A stretch of DNA of 64,000 nucleotides. It comes from Gammaproteobacteria bacterium HGW-Gammaproteobacteria-4. Lineage in GTDB: Bacteria; Pseudomonadota; Gammaproteobacteria; Xanthomonadales; Xanthomonadaceae. This document shows, piece by piece, positions 34,879 through 43,141 of this stretch. Under the pieces are notes generated by a model that was not told where the DNA came from, did not search any database, and saw only the letters and a program-made list of their open reading frames with translations. Numbering within the stretch: the first letter of the stretch is position 1; each line of letters starts with the position of its first letter. The translations under genes were made by a program, and so were the position numbers. The stretch is from NCBI GenBank assembly GCA_002839995.1, contig PGZC01000008.1, forward strand, positions 22,671 to 86,670. Reading direction: 5' to 3'.

Positions 34879-35916
34879 GTGGATATTGCTGAATTGCTGG
34901 CGTTTTCGGTCAAGAACAAGGCCTCCGACCTGCATTTGTCCGCCGGTCTGCCGCCGATGATCCGCGTCGATGGCGACGTGCGCCGGATCAACATCCCCGC
35001 GCTTGATCACAAGCAGGTGCATGCGCTGGTGTACGACATCATGTCGGACAAGGCGCGCCGCGATTACGAGGAATTCCTGGAAGTCGATTTCTCGTTCGAA
35101 ATTCCGGGGTTGGCACGCTTTCGCGTCAACGCGTTCAACCAGAACCGTGGCGCCGGTGCGGTGTTTCGTACCATTCCCTCCGAGGTGCTTACCCTCGACG
35201 ATCTCGCCGCGCCCAAGGTGTTTCGCGAACTGATCGAGCAGCCGCAGGGCCTGATTCTGGTCACCGGGCCGACCGGTTCGGGCAAGTCGACGACGCTGGC
35301 GGCGATGGTCGATCACATCAACAAAAGCGAGTTCGGCCATATCCTGACGGTCGAGGACCCGATCGAGTTCGTGCATACCTCGCAAAAGTGCCTGATCAAT
35401 CAGCGCGAGGTGCACCGCGACACCCATGGCTTCAACGAGGCCCTGCGCTCGGCCTTGCGCGAGGACCCCGATTACATCCTGGTCGGCGAGTTGCGCGATC
35501 TGGAAACCATCCGTCTGGCACTGACCGCCGCCGAAACCGGTCACCTGGTGTTCGGTACCCTGCACACCAGTTCGGCGGCCAAGACCATCGACCGCATCAT
35601 CGACGTGTTCCCGGCCGGCGAAAAGCCGATGGTGCGCTCGATGCTGTCCGAGTCGCTGCGCGCGGTGGTGTCGCAGTCGCTGCTCAAGAAAGTGGGCGGT
35701 GGCCGCGTCGCCGCGCACGAGATCATGGTCGGTGTGCCGGCGATCCGCAACCTGATCCGCGAAGACAAGGTGGCGCAGATGTATTCCGCGATTCAGACTG
35801 GTCAGCAGTACGGCATGCAGACGCTGGACCAGTGCCTGCAGGATATCGTCAAGCGCGGCCTGATCACCCGGCAGTCGGCGCGCGAGTATGCCAAGGACAA
35901 GCGGCTGTTCGATTGA
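34879..35916 (+). CDS. pilT: Type IV pilus retraction ATPase PilT
   Basis: PilT hydrolyses ATP to pull pilin out of the pilus during twitching motility, at the inner face of the membrane. The 345-residue product has SVKNKASDLHLSAGLPPMI near residue 10, Walker A LVTGPTGSGKSTTLAAMVDH near 129, the Asp box HILTVEDPIEFVH near 155, Walker B DPDYILVGELRDLETIR near 196 and the His box ETGHLVFGTLHTSSAA near 219. Walker B has GELRDLE where many PilT proteins have GEMRDLE. The start is GTG, with AAGGGAG eight bases upstream. Confidence 0.96.
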   Translation: MDIAELLAFSVKNKASDLHLSAGLPPMIRVDGDVRRINIPALDHKQVHALVYDIMSDKARRDYEEFLEVDFSFEIPGLARFRVNAFNQNRGAGAVFRTIPSEVLTLDDLAAPKVFRELIEQPQGLILVTGPTGSGKSTTLAAMVDHINKSEFGHILTVEDPIEFVHTSQKCLINQREVHRDTHGFNEALRSALREDPDYILVGELRDLETIRLALTAAETGHLVFGTLHTSSAAKTIDRIIDVFPAGEKPMVRSMLSESLRAVVSQSLLKKVGGGRVAAHEIMVGVPAIRNLIREDKVAQMYSAIQTGQQYGMQTLDQCLQDIVKRGLITRQSAREYAKDKRLFD

Positions 35917-35925
35917 TTCAATCCG

Positions 35926-36126
35926 GGACTCGGGACTCGGAAAGGCCAGAGCAACAACGCAGAAGCAAAGAGCGGATGTCCGCAAAGGACGCGAAGGACG
36001 CAGAGAAAACAAATCGAGAGTGGGCTTTCCTTTGCGAACTTTGCGTGTTTTGCGGACCATTTGCTTTTTCCCGGTCCCGAGCCTCGGCTTCATAGAATCC
36101 CGAGTCCCGGCTTCATCGAGTCCCCA
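35926..36126. repeat. Inverted-repeat element, copy 5, between pilT and pilU
   Basis: The left end is GGGACTCGGGACTCGG and the right side repeats CCCGAGTCCC-type words, with GTCCGCAAAGGACGCGAAGG (from 35978) pairing with TTTGCGTGTTTTGCGGAC (ending 36057). It matches the copy near 25.0 kb over most of its length. It separates pilT and pilU by 236 bases, where other genomes have a shorter gap. Confidence 0.8.
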
Positions 36127-36152
36127 GCCCCACCCCCGCGGGAGATAACGCC

Positions 36153-37283
36153 ATGAGCAGCATCGACTTCACCTCCTATCTGAAATTGATGGCGCACAAG
36201 AAGGCGTCGGATCTGTTCGTCACCGCCGGGGTGCCGCCGTCAATGAAGGTCAACGGCAAGATTGCGCCGATCACGCAAAGCGCGCTGACCCCGCAGCAAA
36301 GCCGCGATCTGGTGTTGAACGTGATGACGCCGGCACAGCGCGAGGAGTTCGAGAAAACGCACGAATGCAACTTTGCCATCGGCGTCTCGGGTGTCGGCCG
36401 TTTTCGCGTCAGCTGCTTCTATCAACGCAATCAGGTCGGCATGGTGTTGCGCCGGATCGAGTCGCGCATTCCCACCATCGACGAGCTCAACCTGCCGCCG
36501 GTGCTCAAGACGCTGGCAATGACCAAGCGCGGCATCATCCTGTTCGTCGGCGCTACCGGTACCGGCAAGTCCACGTCTCTGGCAGCCTTGATCGGCTATC
36601 GCAACCAGAACTCGTCGGGCCACATCATCACCATCGAGGATCCGATCGAGTTCGTGCACAAACACGAAGGCTGCATCATCACCCAACGTGAAGTCGGCAT
36701 CGATACCGACAGTTGGGAGGCCGCACTGAAAAACACCCTGCGCCAGGCGCCGGACGTAATCATGATCGGTGAAATTCGCACCCGTGAGGGTATGGATCAT
36801 GCGGTGGCGTTCGCGGAAACCGGCCATCTGGTGCTGGCCACGTTGCACGCCAACAATTCCAATCAGGCGATGGATCGCATCATCAACTTCTTCACCGAAG
36901 ATCGGCGCAACCAGTTGCTGATGGATCTGTCGCTGAACCTCAAGGGCGTGGTCGCGCAGCAATTGGTGCCGACACCGGATGGCAAATCGCGGCGGGTGGC
37001 GATGGAAATCCTGCTCGGTACGCCGCTGGTGCAGGATTACATCCGCGACGGCGAGATTCACAAGCTCAAGGAAGTGATGAAGGAGTCCACCAACCTGGGC
37101 ATGAAGACCTTCGATCAAGCCCTGTTTGAACTGTATTCGGCGGGCGAGATTTCCTACGAGGACGCGCTGCGCTACGCGGATAGCACCAACGAGGTGCGGC
37201 TGAAGATCAAGCTCAGCCAGGGTGGCGACGTGCATTCGCTGTCGCAGGGCATGGACGGAGTGGATCTGGTCGAGTCGAAATAG
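36153..37283 (+). CDS. pilU: Type IV pilus ATPase PilU
   Basis: PilU is the PilT paralogue that boosts retraction force. The 376-residue product has HKKASDLFVTAGVPPSMKVNG near residue 14, Walker A LFVGATGTGKSTSLAALIGY near 129, IITIEDPIEFVHKHE near 157, Walker B APDVIMIGEIRTREGMDHA near 200 and ETGHLVLATLHANNSNQAMD near 223. Walker A has GATGTGKS where PilT has GPTGSGKS. The C-terminal tail is longer than in PilT. It starts 26 bases after the repeat element. Confidence 0.95.
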   Translation: MSSIDFTSYLKLMAHKKASDLFVTAGVPPSMKVNGKIAPITQSALTPQQSRDLVLNVMTPAQREEFEKTHECNFAIGVSGVGRFRVSCFYQRNQVGMVLRRIESRIPTIDELNLPPVLKTLAMTKRGIILFVGATGTGKSTSLAALIGYRNQNSSGHIITIEDPIEFVHKHEGCIITQREVGIDTDSWEAALKNTLRQAPDVIMIGEIRTREGMDHAVAFAETGHLVLATLHANNSNQAMDRIINFFTEDRRNQLLMDLSLNLKGVVAQQLVPTPDGKSRRVAMEILLGTPLVQDYIRDGEIHKLKEVMKESTNLGMKTFDQALFELYSAGEISYEDALRYADSTNEVRLKIKLSQGGDVHSLSQGMDGVDLVESK

Positions 37284-37315
37284 GCGCCACGGTCCGCCGG
37301 GGCTACAATGCGACC

Positions 37316-37894
37316 ATGAACACGTCCGTTGACCGATTGCCGGAATCGCTGATTGGCCACGTCCTGGTCGCCATGCCGGGCATGGACGATCCGCGCTTTG
37401 CGCGGGCCGTGGTGCTGCTGTGCCAGCACAACGAAGACGGTGCGATGGGGCTGGTGGTCAATCGCCTGTCCGACTACCGATTGAGCGAGATTTTCGCGCA
37501 GATGCAGATCAGCGACGTGCATGCCGATTTTGCCGATCGGCCGGTACTTGCCGGTGGTCCGGTGCAGACCGATCGCGGCTTTGTGCTGCACGAGGGCGCA
37601 ACGGATTGGGATTCGACCCTGCGCATCACCGACGCGCTGGCAGTAAGCACATCGCGCGATGTGCTGGAGAGGATTGCCGCCGGCACCGGCCCCACCCGGT
37701 TTCTGCTGATGCTCGGATTTTCGGGTTGGGGGCCGGGGCAATTGGAGTCCGAGCTGGCCGATAACGCGTGGCTCACGGTGCCCGCCGATAACGAACTGCT
37801 GTTCGATGTGCCGCTCGAGATGCGTTGGCAAGCCGCCACCTCCCGTCTGGGTGTCGATCCGGGTCAATTGGCCGGTTACGCCGGGCACGCTTGA
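37316..37894 (+). CDS. yqgE: YqgE/AlgH family protein
   Basis: The 192-residue product matches YqgE/AlgH: LIGHVLVAMPGMDDPRFARAV near the N-terminus, EDGAMGLVVNR near 42, VLAGGPVQTDRGFVLH near 77 and LLMLGFSGWGPGQLESELADN near 130. Function is unresolved; in Pseudomonas the name AlgH came from an alginate phenotype. It overlaps ruvX by one base, and both precede pyrB, the same order as in Pseudomonas. Confidence 0.92.
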   Translation: MNTSVDRLPESLIGHVLVAMPGMDDPRFARAVVLLCQHNEDGAMGLVVNRLSDYRLSEIFAQMQISDVHADFADRPVLAGGPVQTDRGFVLHEGATDWDSTLRITDALAVSTSRDVLERIAAGTGPTRFLLMLGFSGWGPGQLESELADNAWLTVPADNELLFDVPLEMRWQAATSRLGVDPGQLAGYAGHA

Positions 37895-38346
37895 TGCAGT
37901 CGGGTTGCGTGCTTGGTTTCGATGTCGGCAGCCGGCGCATCGGAGTGGCTGTGGGCAGCGCGTTGACCGGCGGTGCGCGGGAATTGGCGGTAGTGGATGT
38001 GCGCGACGGTGTGGTCGATTGGGCCCGCATTGCGCAGTTGCTACGCGAATGGCGGCCGGCCAGTCTGCTGGTCGGCGATCCGCGGACGCTGGCAGGCGGC
38101 GATCAACCGGCACGCCAGGCGGCGCTGCGTTTTGCCGAAGAAGCAGCGCGACAATTCGCCGTGCCGGTGCATATGGTCGATGAGCGCCGCAGTTCGATCG
38201 AGGCCGCGGCCCGGTTTGCCAGCGCGCGTGCTGCCGGTGCACGTCGTCGGCGCGATGCGGCCATGCTCGATGCGATGGCGGCGGTGATCATCATCGAGCG
38301 CTGGTTGGACAACCCCGAACAGGCACACACCGTGGAGATGCCATGA
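37894..38346 (+). CDS. ruvX: Putative Holliday junction resolvase RuvX (YqgF)
   Basis: The 150-residue product has LGFDVGSRRIGVAVGSALTG (near residue 6, RNase H-like nuclease start with Asp), a LLREWRPASLLVGDPR stretch near 47 and VHMVDERRSSIEAA near 90. The YqgF family is tied to Holliday junction resolution or to anti-termination and 16S rRNA end processing. The ATG is part of the TGATG that ends yqgE, and its end overlaps pyrB by four bases. Confidence 0.9.
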   Translation: MQSGCVLGFDVGSRRIGVAVGSALTGGARELAVVDVRDGVVDWARIAQLLREWRPASLLVGDPRTLAGGDQPARQAALRFAEEAARQFAVPVHMVDERRSSIEAAARFASARAAGARRRRDAAMLDAMAAVIIIERWLDNPEQAHTVEMP

Positions 38347-39293
38347 GTTATCCCTGGCTGCGCAGCGATGGGCGCCTGCGCCACCTGATCACACTGGACG
38401 GCATTCCGGTGGCAGTGCTGAATCGTTTGCTGGACGCGGCACAGGCCATGGCCGTTCATGCCCATGGTGGATTGAGTTTGCGCGAACGGCTGGCCGGTTC
38501 GACCCTGTGTACGCTGTTTTTCGAGCCGTCCACGCGCACTCGGTCCAGCTTCCAGTTGGCGGCAACGCGCATGGGCATGGATCTGCTCAATTTCGATGTG
38601 ACCAATTCGTCGGTCGGCAAGGGCGAATCGGATCGCGACACCCTGGCCACCCTGCAAGCGATGGGAGTCGATGCATTTGCCGTTCGCCACAGCCGCGATG
38701 GCGCGGTTGCGGCGCTGGCGCAAGCGGCATCGGCCACTACCGTGTTGATCAATGCCGGCGATGGTCGCAATGCCCATCCCAGCCAGGGTCTGCTCGACAT
38801 GCTGACCCTGCGTCAGGCCAAGGGCAGCGACTTTTCCGGCTTGCGTGTGGTGATTTGCGGCGACGTGCTGCACTCGCGGGTGGCGCGCTCGGACATCCAC
38901 GCCTTGCGAGCGCTGGGCACCGGCGATATTCGCATCTGTGGGCCGGAAAACCTGCTGCCCGACGACGACGTGTTGGCGGGTTGCAGCGTGTATTCAAACT
39001 TCGACGATGCGCTCGACGGGGTCGATGCGGTGATCATGCTGCGCCTGCAACGCGAGCGCATGACCCAAGGGCTGGTATCCTCGCTGGAGGACTATTCCCG
39101 CGCATTCGGGCTCAGCCCGGAACGCCTGCGCCGCGCCGCGCCGGATGCGGTGGTGCTGCATCCAGGCCCGATCAACCGCGGTATCGAGATCGATCCGGCG
39201 GTGGCCGATGGCCCGCAGTCGCGGGTGCTGCAACAGGTGTCCAACGGCGTTGCCGTACGCATGGCAGTGTTGGCGGAGTTGCTTGGCCGGTGA
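38343..39293 (+). CDS. pyrB: Aspartate carbamoyltransferase catalytic subunit
   Basis: PyrB joins carbamoyl phosphate and aspartate in pyrimidine synthesis. The 316-residue product has FFEPSTRTRSSFQLAATRMG near residue 60 (carbamoyl phosphate loop), SSVGKGESDRDTLATLQAMG near 88 where the loop lysine sits, HPSQGLLDMLTLRQA near 145 and the C-terminal VVLHPGPINRGIEI near 271. pyrR, found next to pyrB in Pseudomonas, is absent, and no pyrI or inactive pyrC is seen downstream. Confidence 0.95.
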   Translation: MSYPWLRSDGRLRHLITLDGIPVAVLNRLLDAAQAMAVHAHGGLSLRERLAGSTLCTLFFEPSTRTRSSFQLAATRMGMDLLNFDVTNSSVGKGESDRDTLATLQAMGVDAFAVRHSRDGAVAALAQAASATTVLINAGDGRNAHPSQGLLDMLTLRQAKGSDFSGLRVVICGDVLHSRVARSDIHALRALGTGDIRICGPENLLPDDDVLAGCSVYSNFDDALDGVDAVIMLRLQRERMTQGLVSSLEDYSRAFGLSPERLRRAAPDAVVLHPGPINRGIEIDPAVADGPQSRVLQQVSNGVAVRMAVLAELLGR

Positions 39294-39320
39294 TGGGTGG
39301 TGCAACACCGTGATATGACG

Positions 39321-39458
39321 GTTGCCCACAAGGTGAGCTATCTACAGGGTGGGCTACAGGGCCACGGCACGCCATGTTTTTGTAGGAGCTCACCCTGTGA
39401 GCGACCGTGATTTTCCAGCCGGGGCACGCGCTGGTCGCCCACAGGGTGGGCTCCTACA
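39321..39458. repeat. REP cluster, three copies in alternating orientation
   Basis: A diverged direct copy (TTGCCCACAAGGTGAGC, from 39322), an inverted copy (GGAGCTCACCCTGTGAGC, 39385-39402) and a direct copy (GTCGCCCACAGGGTGGGC, from 39434) follow one another after pyrB. The 341-bp gap between pyrB and the TonB-like gene holds only this and the next repeat. Confidence 0.85.
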
Positions 39459-39516
39459 GGGTGGATCACCGATTTGTTGTCGGTGCAACGGTATGACCGC
39501 TGGTGCGAGTCAGGCT

Positions 39517-39591
39517 TCTGTGGGAGCCGGCCTGCCGGCGAACAATGCCGCGAGAAGCTTCGCGCGCAGGCGCGCTCCCACGAAAGCGGTG
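39517..39591. repeat. Second REP type, inverted pair
   Basis: TGTGGGAGCCGGCCTGCCGG (from 39519) and GCGCGCAGGCGCGCTCCCAC (ending 39590) form an imperfect inverted pair with the ends GTGGGAGC and GCTCCCAC. The sequence differs from the GTCGCCCACAGGG family and occurs only here in the window. Confidence 0.75.
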
Positions 39592-39634
39592 AACGCCCCG
39601 GTGGGCGAACGTTCGGTTGGTGCGAGGCGTCCGC

Positions 39635-40498
39635 TTATTGCGCCTGCCCGCGGAAGCTGCCAGCCTCGAACTGCCAGGTGCGGGTAATGTGCAGCAGCTC
39701 GATGCGTTCGTTTGTTTCCGGCAGCGACGGAAACGGTTCCGCCAGTCGCACGATGCGCACCGCCGACTGATCGAGCAGCGCGATGCCGCTCGATTCCACG
39801 ACTTCGATGGCGTGAACACTGCCGTCACGGCGCACCGAGACGGTCAGCACCAATCGCCCTTGCAAGCGTCGCTGCCGTGCCTGCTCGGGATAATTCAGGT
39901 TGCCGATTCGCTCGACCCGATTGACCCACGCGCGCATGTACGGCGCCCATGCGTATTCGCGGGTGCTGGCGGTGATGCGCTTTTCGTTCGGGCGGCGGGC
40001 GTAGGCGACGGTTTGTTGCTCCACTTCCGCGGCCAGCCGCGCCATTTCGAGCTGGCGCTCGATCCATTCCGGCCCCAGTGGCAATAACGGATTGCGTTCC
40101 GGAGGCGTGTCTTCCGGGCTGGGAAGCGCCAACTCGCTGTTGGTGGTGCTCAGCACCCGGTCGGTCGGCTGCGGCTGTGGTGCCGGAGCCTGTGCCTGCA
40201 ATGGCTGACGCGCGACACCCGGTTGCTCGCGAACCACGTTGCCCAACTGCGGCTCGCGTGGTCGCTCGGCGATGTCCGCGTCGCCGCCGCCGCGTTGGCT
40301 GGCCTGGGCCAGAAAATCGGCACGATCCGGCGCTTTTTCGCTACGCGTTTCGGTCAGCATCACGTCCAGTGTGGGTTGCACCCCGGCCGGGTCTTCCCGA
40401 CTGAACCCGATGCCGAGCAACACCACGCCGTGGGCGACGAGCGATAGTGCCAGAGTCGCGCTCAGGCGGTCGCCGGGACCGACCTGCTTGCGGATCAT
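39635..40498 (-). CDS. TonB-family protein beside gshB (TonB3-like)
   Basis: The 287-residue product begins with a basic tip and one hydrophobic helix (about 14-31, LALSLVAHGVVLLGIGF), then a polar and proline-rich middle, and a TonB-type C-terminal domain: NYPEQARQRRLQGRLVLTVS near 204 and AIEVVESSGIALLDQSA near 237. In P. aeruginosa the gene at this place, tonB3, is needed for twitching motility; that role is inferred from position. The ATG at 40498 is five bases after the gshB stop; longer starts overlap gshB. Confidence 0.82.
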   Translation of the reverse strand: MIRKQVGPGDRLSATLALSLVAHGVVLLGIGFSREDPAGVQPTLDVMLTETRSEKAPDRADFLAQASQRGGGDADIAERPREPQLGNVVREQPGVARQPLQAQAPAPQPQPTDRVLSTTNSELALPSPEDTPPERNPLLPLGPEWIERQLEMARLAAEVEQQTVAYARRPNEKRITASTREYAWAPYMRAWVNRVERIGNLNYPEQARQRRLQGRLVLTVSVRRDGSVHAIEVVESSGIALLDQSAVRIVRLAEPFPSLPETNERIELLHITRTWQFEAGSFRGQAQ

Positions 40499-40502
40499 GG
40501 CG

Positions 40503-41456
40503 TCAATGGCGGGCTTTGAGGCGGGCGTGGATGGCATCAAACAACTGTCCGGCAATATTCAGGTCGAACTGGGTGTCGAGTTCGCGGATGCAGGTCGGGC
40601 TGGTGACATTGACCTCGGTAAGGCGGTCGCCGATGATGTCCAGGCCCACGAAAATCATGCCGCGGCGGCGCATTTCCGGGCCGACGATGGCGGCGATGCG
40701 GCGGTCGGAGTCGCTCAACGGGCGCCCTTCGCCGCGCCCGCCGGCGGCAAGGTTGCCGCGAAATTCCTGCCCTTGCGGAATGCGCGCGAGACAATACGGC
40801 ACCGGTTCGCCGTCGATCAGCAGCACGCGTTTGTCGCCCTCGCGGATTGCCGGAAGGAAAGCCTGCGCCATCGCCAGCTGGCCATGTCCGGTCAGGGCTT
40901 CGAGGATCACATTGAGGTTGTCTTCCTCGGCGCGAACCCGGAAAATCGAGTGCCCGCCCATGCCATCCAGCGGCTTGAGCACGCAGTCGCGGTGGGTCTG
41001 GATAAATGCCCGCAGTTGCTCGCGATCACGGCTGACCACGGTTGCCGGGCACAGATCGGGGAACAGCAGCGCCGCCAGCTTCTCGTTCAGGTCGCGCAGT
41101 CCGGCCGGGTCGTTGACCACCAGCGAACCCTGCGCCTGCGCCAGCGAAAGAATCTGGGTGTCGTGCATGTAGTTGGCGTCGACCGGCGGGTCCTTGCGCA
41201 TCAAGATTACCGGCACCGCGCCGAGCGGCCGCAGTTGCCAGGGGCCGAGCTCATACCACTGCGCGGGGTCCTCGCGCACGGTCAGCGGTGCCAGCTTCGC
41301 CATCGCAACGCCCTGGGTCAGGGCAAGGCTGCCGGGAGCGACATAGAACAGGCGGTGGTTGCGCCGTTGCGCTTCCAGCAGCATGGCGAACGTTGAATCC
41401 TTGGCGATCTTGATGGACGCGATCGGATCCATGATTACGGCGACATCACAGCGCAT
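40503..41456 (-). CDS. gshB: Glutathione synthetase
   Basis: GshB joins gamma-glutamylcysteine and glycine with ATP. The 317-residue product has VIMDPIASIKIAKDSTFAML at the N-terminus, the PVILMRKDPPVDANYMHDTQ block near 82, VLKPLDGMGGHSIFRV near 160 (ATP grasp), RVLLIDGEPVPYCLARIP near 213 and LTEVNVTSPTCIRELD near 281. It faces away from pilG, with 272 bases between, as in Pseudomonas. Confidence 0.96.
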   Translation of the reverse strand: MRCDVAVIMDPIASIKIAKDSTFAMLLEAQRRNHRLFYVAPGSLALTQGVAMAKLAPLTVREDPAQWYELGPWQLRPLGAVPVILMRKDPPVDANYMHDTQILSLAQAQGSLVVNDPAGLRDLNEKLAALLFPDLCPATVVSRDREQLRAFIQTHRDCVLKPLDGMGGHSIFRVRAEEDNLNVILEALTGHGQLAMAQAFLPAIREGDKRVLLIDGEPVPYCLARIPQGQEFRGNLAAGGRGEGRPLSDSDRRIAAIVGPEMRRRGMIFVGLDIIGDRLTEVNVTSPTCIRELDTQFDLNIAGQLFDAIHARLKARH

Positions 41457-41631
41457 GGCGGTCTCCAGGTTTTGCCGGCTTTGCCGCCGGGCTCGCCGCT
41501 GTTGGCATCAGTGCGGATGTCATCGATTCGAGCCGCGCCGGGTACCTGCGTCGGCGTGGCCGTGCGATTGCCACGCAAAGCGCGTATCGTAACAGGCGTT
41601 CTGCCTGCCCCGCTGCCGTATCACGCGGCGC

Positions 41632-41662
41632 TTGACAGACTCGGGTGCGATTGGGATATAAG
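41632..41662 (+). promoter_or_regulatory. Candidate promoter of the pilG operon
   Basis: TTGACA (41632-41637) is followed by GATATA (41655-41660, 17-base spacer) or TATAAG (41657-41662, 19 bases). It lies 67 bases upstream of the pilG ATG and is the best sigma-70-like match in the gshB-pilG gap (41457-41728), which shows no gene. Confidence 0.55.
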
Positions 41663-41728
41663 CTAGGCGTATGTGCGCGCGCGGCGCGTTGGCGAGTCCA
41701 GATGGGTGTGGTACATGCGGGGAATTCG

Positions 41729-42130
41729 ATGAACGATGCAATTCAGTCCGGTAGCTTCGCTGGGCTTCGGGTCATGGTGATCGACGACTCCAAGACCATT
41801 CGCCGTACCGCCGAGACCCTGCTGAAAAAGGAGGGTTGCGAGGTGGTGACCGCGAACGACGGCTTCGAGGCGTTGGCCAAGATTGCCGACCAGCAACCGC
41901 AGGTCATCTTCGTCGATATCATGATGCCCCGCCTGGACGGCTATCAGACCTGCGCGTTGATCAAGAACAACCAGATGTTTCGCGGCACCCCGGTGATCAT
42001 GTTGTCGTCCAAGGACGGATTGTTCGACAAGGCGCGAGGCCGCATCGTCGGTTCCGAGCAATATTTGACCAAGCCCTTCACGCGCGACGAATTGCTTGGC
42101 GCGATTCGCCGCTTCATTCCCGGCACATGA
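41729..42130 (+). CDS. pilG: Twitching motility response regulator PilG
   Basis: A single-domain receiver of 133 residues that takes phosphate from ChpA and favours pilus extension. The acidic pair Asp19-Asp20 (MVIDDSKTIRRTAETLL), phosphoacceptor Asp63 (VIFVDIMMPRLDGY), the Ser/Thr in VIMLSSKDG near 89 and the Lys of YLTKPF near 113 are all present. The ATG at 41729 has GGGGAA upstream, which decides it over longer frames. It starts the pil-chp operon. Confidence 0.95.
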   Translation: MNDAIQSGSFAGLRVMVIDDSKTIRRTAETLLKKEGCEVVTANDGFEALAKIADQQPQVIFVDIMMPRLDGYQTCALIKNNQMFRGTPVIMLSSKDGLFDKARGRIVGSEQYLTKPFTRDELLGAIRRFIPGT

Positions 42131-42177
42131 GCCTGCGAACGCTCGTTTCGATACGCCAGACACCTAAGGGGGGTTAG

Positions 42178-42546
42178 ATGGCTCGTATTCTCATCATCGA
42201 AGATTCACCGACCGACACCAGGGTGTTTACCACCTTGCTCGAAAAGAACGGGCACGAGGTGATTGCCGCCGGCAGTGCCGAAGACGGCATTGCCGCAGCA
42301 AAGAGGGAAAAGCCCGATCTGGTGTTAATGGACGTCATCCTGCCCGGGATGAACGGCTTTCAGGCCACCCGCGCGCTGACGCGCGACCCCGACACCGCAA
42401 ACATTCCGATCATCATCGTCAGTACCAAGGGGATGGAAACCGATCGCGTATGGGGCCTGCGTCAGGGAGCACGCGACTATATCGTCAAGCCACCGAATGA
42501 GCGCGACCTGATCGATCGCATCGCGACCCTCCTCGGAGCGGGCTGA
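42178..42546 (+). CDS. pilH: Twitching motility response regulator PilH
   Basis: A 122-residue receiver thought to act as a phosphate sink or to favour pilus retraction. It has the acidic pair Glu8-Asp9 (ILIIEDSPTDTRV), phosphoacceptor Asp52 (LVLMDVILPGMNGF), VSTKGME near 81 and the VKPP Lys. A strong AAGGGGGG Shine-Dalgarno lies six bases before the ATG. It follows pilG by 47 bases and precedes pilI. Confidence 0.95.
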   Translation: MARILIIEDSPTDTRVFTTLLEKNGHEVIAAGSAEDGIAAAKREKPDLVLMDVILPGMNGFQATRALTRDPDTANIPIIIVSTKGMETDRVWGLRQGARDYIVKPPNERDLIDRIATLLGAG

Positions 42547-42553
42547 GTTGCCG

Positions 42554-43102
42554 ATGCAAGCGACGACAGCGCCGACCGATCCGTTCGCCGTGTTGCTCGA
42601 TTACGAGCAACGCAGCCTCGGTCATGAGCCCGGTCGACCGGAGCAGATCGAGGCGGCGGGCCATTGGCGCGGGGTCGGTTTCCGGCTTGGCGCGCGCCGC
42701 CTGCTGGTCGGTTTCGACGAAGTCGTCGAAATCATCCCGCTGCCTGCGGCGACGCCGGTGCCTGGAGCAGCGGCCTGGATGCTGGGTGTCGCCAACGTGC
42801 GCGGCACGTTGCTGCCGATTGTCGATCTGAAACAGTTCATGGACGACGAACGCACCGCGTTGCATGAGTCGGCGCGGGTTCTGGTGGTGCGGCAGGCGGG
42901 TGGCAACGTCGCTGTCCTGGTCGATGAGATGTATGGTCAGCGCACATTCAACGATCAGGACGCCATCGAAACCGACGAATCCGAATCGAGTCGCTTCAGC
43001 GGATTCATCAAGCAAAGCTATCGTGTGAATGAGATTGTCTGGGGTGTGTTCGATATGGCATTGCTCACCCGTACTCCCGAATTTCGTCAGGCTGCCGCGT
43101 GA
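42554..43102 (+). CDS. pilI: CheW-like coupling protein PilI
   Basis: PilI couples PilJ to ChpA. The 182-residue product has a CheW domain: WRGVGFRLGARRLLVGFDEV near residue 38, PLPAATPVPGAAAWMLGVAN near 60, VRGTLLPIVDLKQF near 82 and VAVLVDEMYGQRTF near 119. The ATG at 42554 has GAG at six bases; a TTG two codons earlier is less likely. It begins eight bases after pilH. Confidence 0.93.
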   Translation: MQATTAPTDPFAVLLDYEQRSLGHEPGRPEQIEAAGHWRGVGFRLGARRLLVGFDEVVEIIPLPAATPVPGAAAWMLGVANVRGTLLPIVDLKQFMDDERTALHESARVLVVRQAGGNVAVLVDEMYGQRTFNDQDAIETDESESSRFSGFIKQSYRVNEIVWGVFDMALLTRTPEFRQAAA

Positions 43103-43141
43103 GGGTCTGGTCATGAATCAACAACGCAATGAGGTTCAATC